The position numbers and the translations under genes are program-made. Positions 47,876 through 47,878 of a DNA stretch of 47,878 nucleotides are shown in pieces. Numbering within the stretch: the first letter of the stretch is position 1; every line of letters begins with the position of its first letter. The notes below the pieces were generated by a model. That model worked only from the letters and a program-made list of their open reading frames with translations, made no database searches and was not told the origin of the DNA. Source of the stretch: Saccoglossus kowalevskii. Its lineage: Eukaryota > Hemichordata > Enteropneusta > Harrimaniidae. The stretch spans positions 1 to 47,878 of the forward strand of contig NW_003140214.1 of the NCBI RefSeq assembly GCF_000003605.2, written 5' to 3'.

Positions 47876-47878
47876 TGA

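Larger units (their letters stand above)
1..47878. repeat. 44-bp satellite array filling the window
   Basis: Apart from 92 bp near the middle, every stretch reads as head-to-tail copies of one 44-bp unit. Numbering the unit from the first A of AAGTGTTCTG, it has about 43% GC, with 13 G, 6 C, 15 T and 10 A on the plus strand, so strand composition is strongly skewed. I saw no inverted monomer anywhere. Recurrent variants fall at a few positions: 4, 5, 9, 10, 18, 19, 26-28, 31, 34, 35, 37, 39 and 42. The rest of the unit is nearly invariant. This is satellite DNA, most probably eukaryotic. No gene is embedded in it; both strands are closed by frequent stops. The family name and taxon are unknown to me. 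Confidence 0.98.
27830..47878. repeat. Right array segment, uninterrupted
   Basis: This is the same monomer family in the same orientation as the left segment, running to the last base. It shares long variant-ordered blocks with the left segment, for example 30538-31053 with 9526-10041 and 28063 onward with 1091 onward. The two sides of the 92-bp insert are therefore parts of one array, not different satellites. The last roughly 2.6 kb holds the clearest tandem higher-order repeat. No gene or RNA is supported. Confidence 0.95.

Noticed and set aside
1..47878. CRISPR array
   Set aside because: The unit is continuous, with no unique spacers between constant repeats; variants are point changes of the same sequence. 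No cas genes are present.
1..47878. Telomeric repeat or interstitial telomere
   Set aside because: No runs of TTAGGG, TTTAGGG or similar short telomeric units were seen; TTAAGTG is only part of the 44-bp unit.
1..47878. Gene for a tandem-repeat surface protein
   Set aside because: The unit length of 44 is not a multiple of three and stops recur on both strands. Variation does not avoid frameshifts, so coding constraint is absent.
1..47878. A new functional multi-gene system
   Set aside because: I looked for one on both strands and found only satellite DNA. The noteworthy content is the array's structure and history, not a gene system.

Overview
The window is essentially one non-coding tandem satellite (minisatellite-type) array, in a single orientation from base 1 to base 47878. 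The basic unit is 44 bp; a perfect consensus copy lies at 5281-5324. A recurrent 39-bp variant lacks 5 bp. At about 43-44 bp per unit the window holds roughly 1,090 monomers (estimated from length, not counted). I see no protein-coding gene, RNA gene, transposon, integron, CRISPR array or prokaryotic operon signal. The array has head-to-tail homogeneity, patchy higher-order structure and many CpG-to-TpG/CpA variants. This suggests heterochromatic satellite DNA (pericentromeric, subtelomeric or interstitial) of a eukaryote with some CpG methylation. I cannot name the species or the satellite family from the sequence alone.

Layout. Positions 1-27737 are uninterrupted array. Positions 27738-27829 (92 bp) are the only stretch that is not recognisable as ordinary monomer; it contains one probable, very decayed monomer and little else. 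Positions 27830-47878 are array again, same strand and same family. Within the array the monomers are not randomly mixed. Diagnostic single-base variants recur in fixed order, so long blocks can be paired as paralogous higher-order copies. Examples are 1559-2299 with 10839-11579 and 26959-27583; 876-1539 with 15998-16661; 2483-3493 with 21070-22080; 10211-10834 with 24380-25003; and 9526-10041 with 30538-31053. The clearest tandem higher-order repeat is at the right end, where a 27-monomer unit of 1183 bp (26 x 44 + 39) occurs twice back to back at 45289-46471 and 46472-47654. Shorter tandem duplications of whole numbers of monomers are at 32415-33373 (523 bp) and 34938-36159 (655 and 567 bp).

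How it fits together. All offsets and length differences I could measure between paralogous blocks are sums of 44s and 39s, which is what unequal exchange in register would produce. Two kinds of local damage stand out: blocks rich in substitutions (8866-9196, 17280-17420, parts of 40200-41790) and clusters of single-base indels (780-850, 3573-3712, 10040-10210, 31237-31400, 38750-38825, 41885-41985). The indel clusters look more like consensus errors in a long-read assembly than biology.

All comparisons were made by eye on raw sequence. Boundaries of higher-order blocks are good to a few bases where a mismatch defines them and to about one monomer otherwise.
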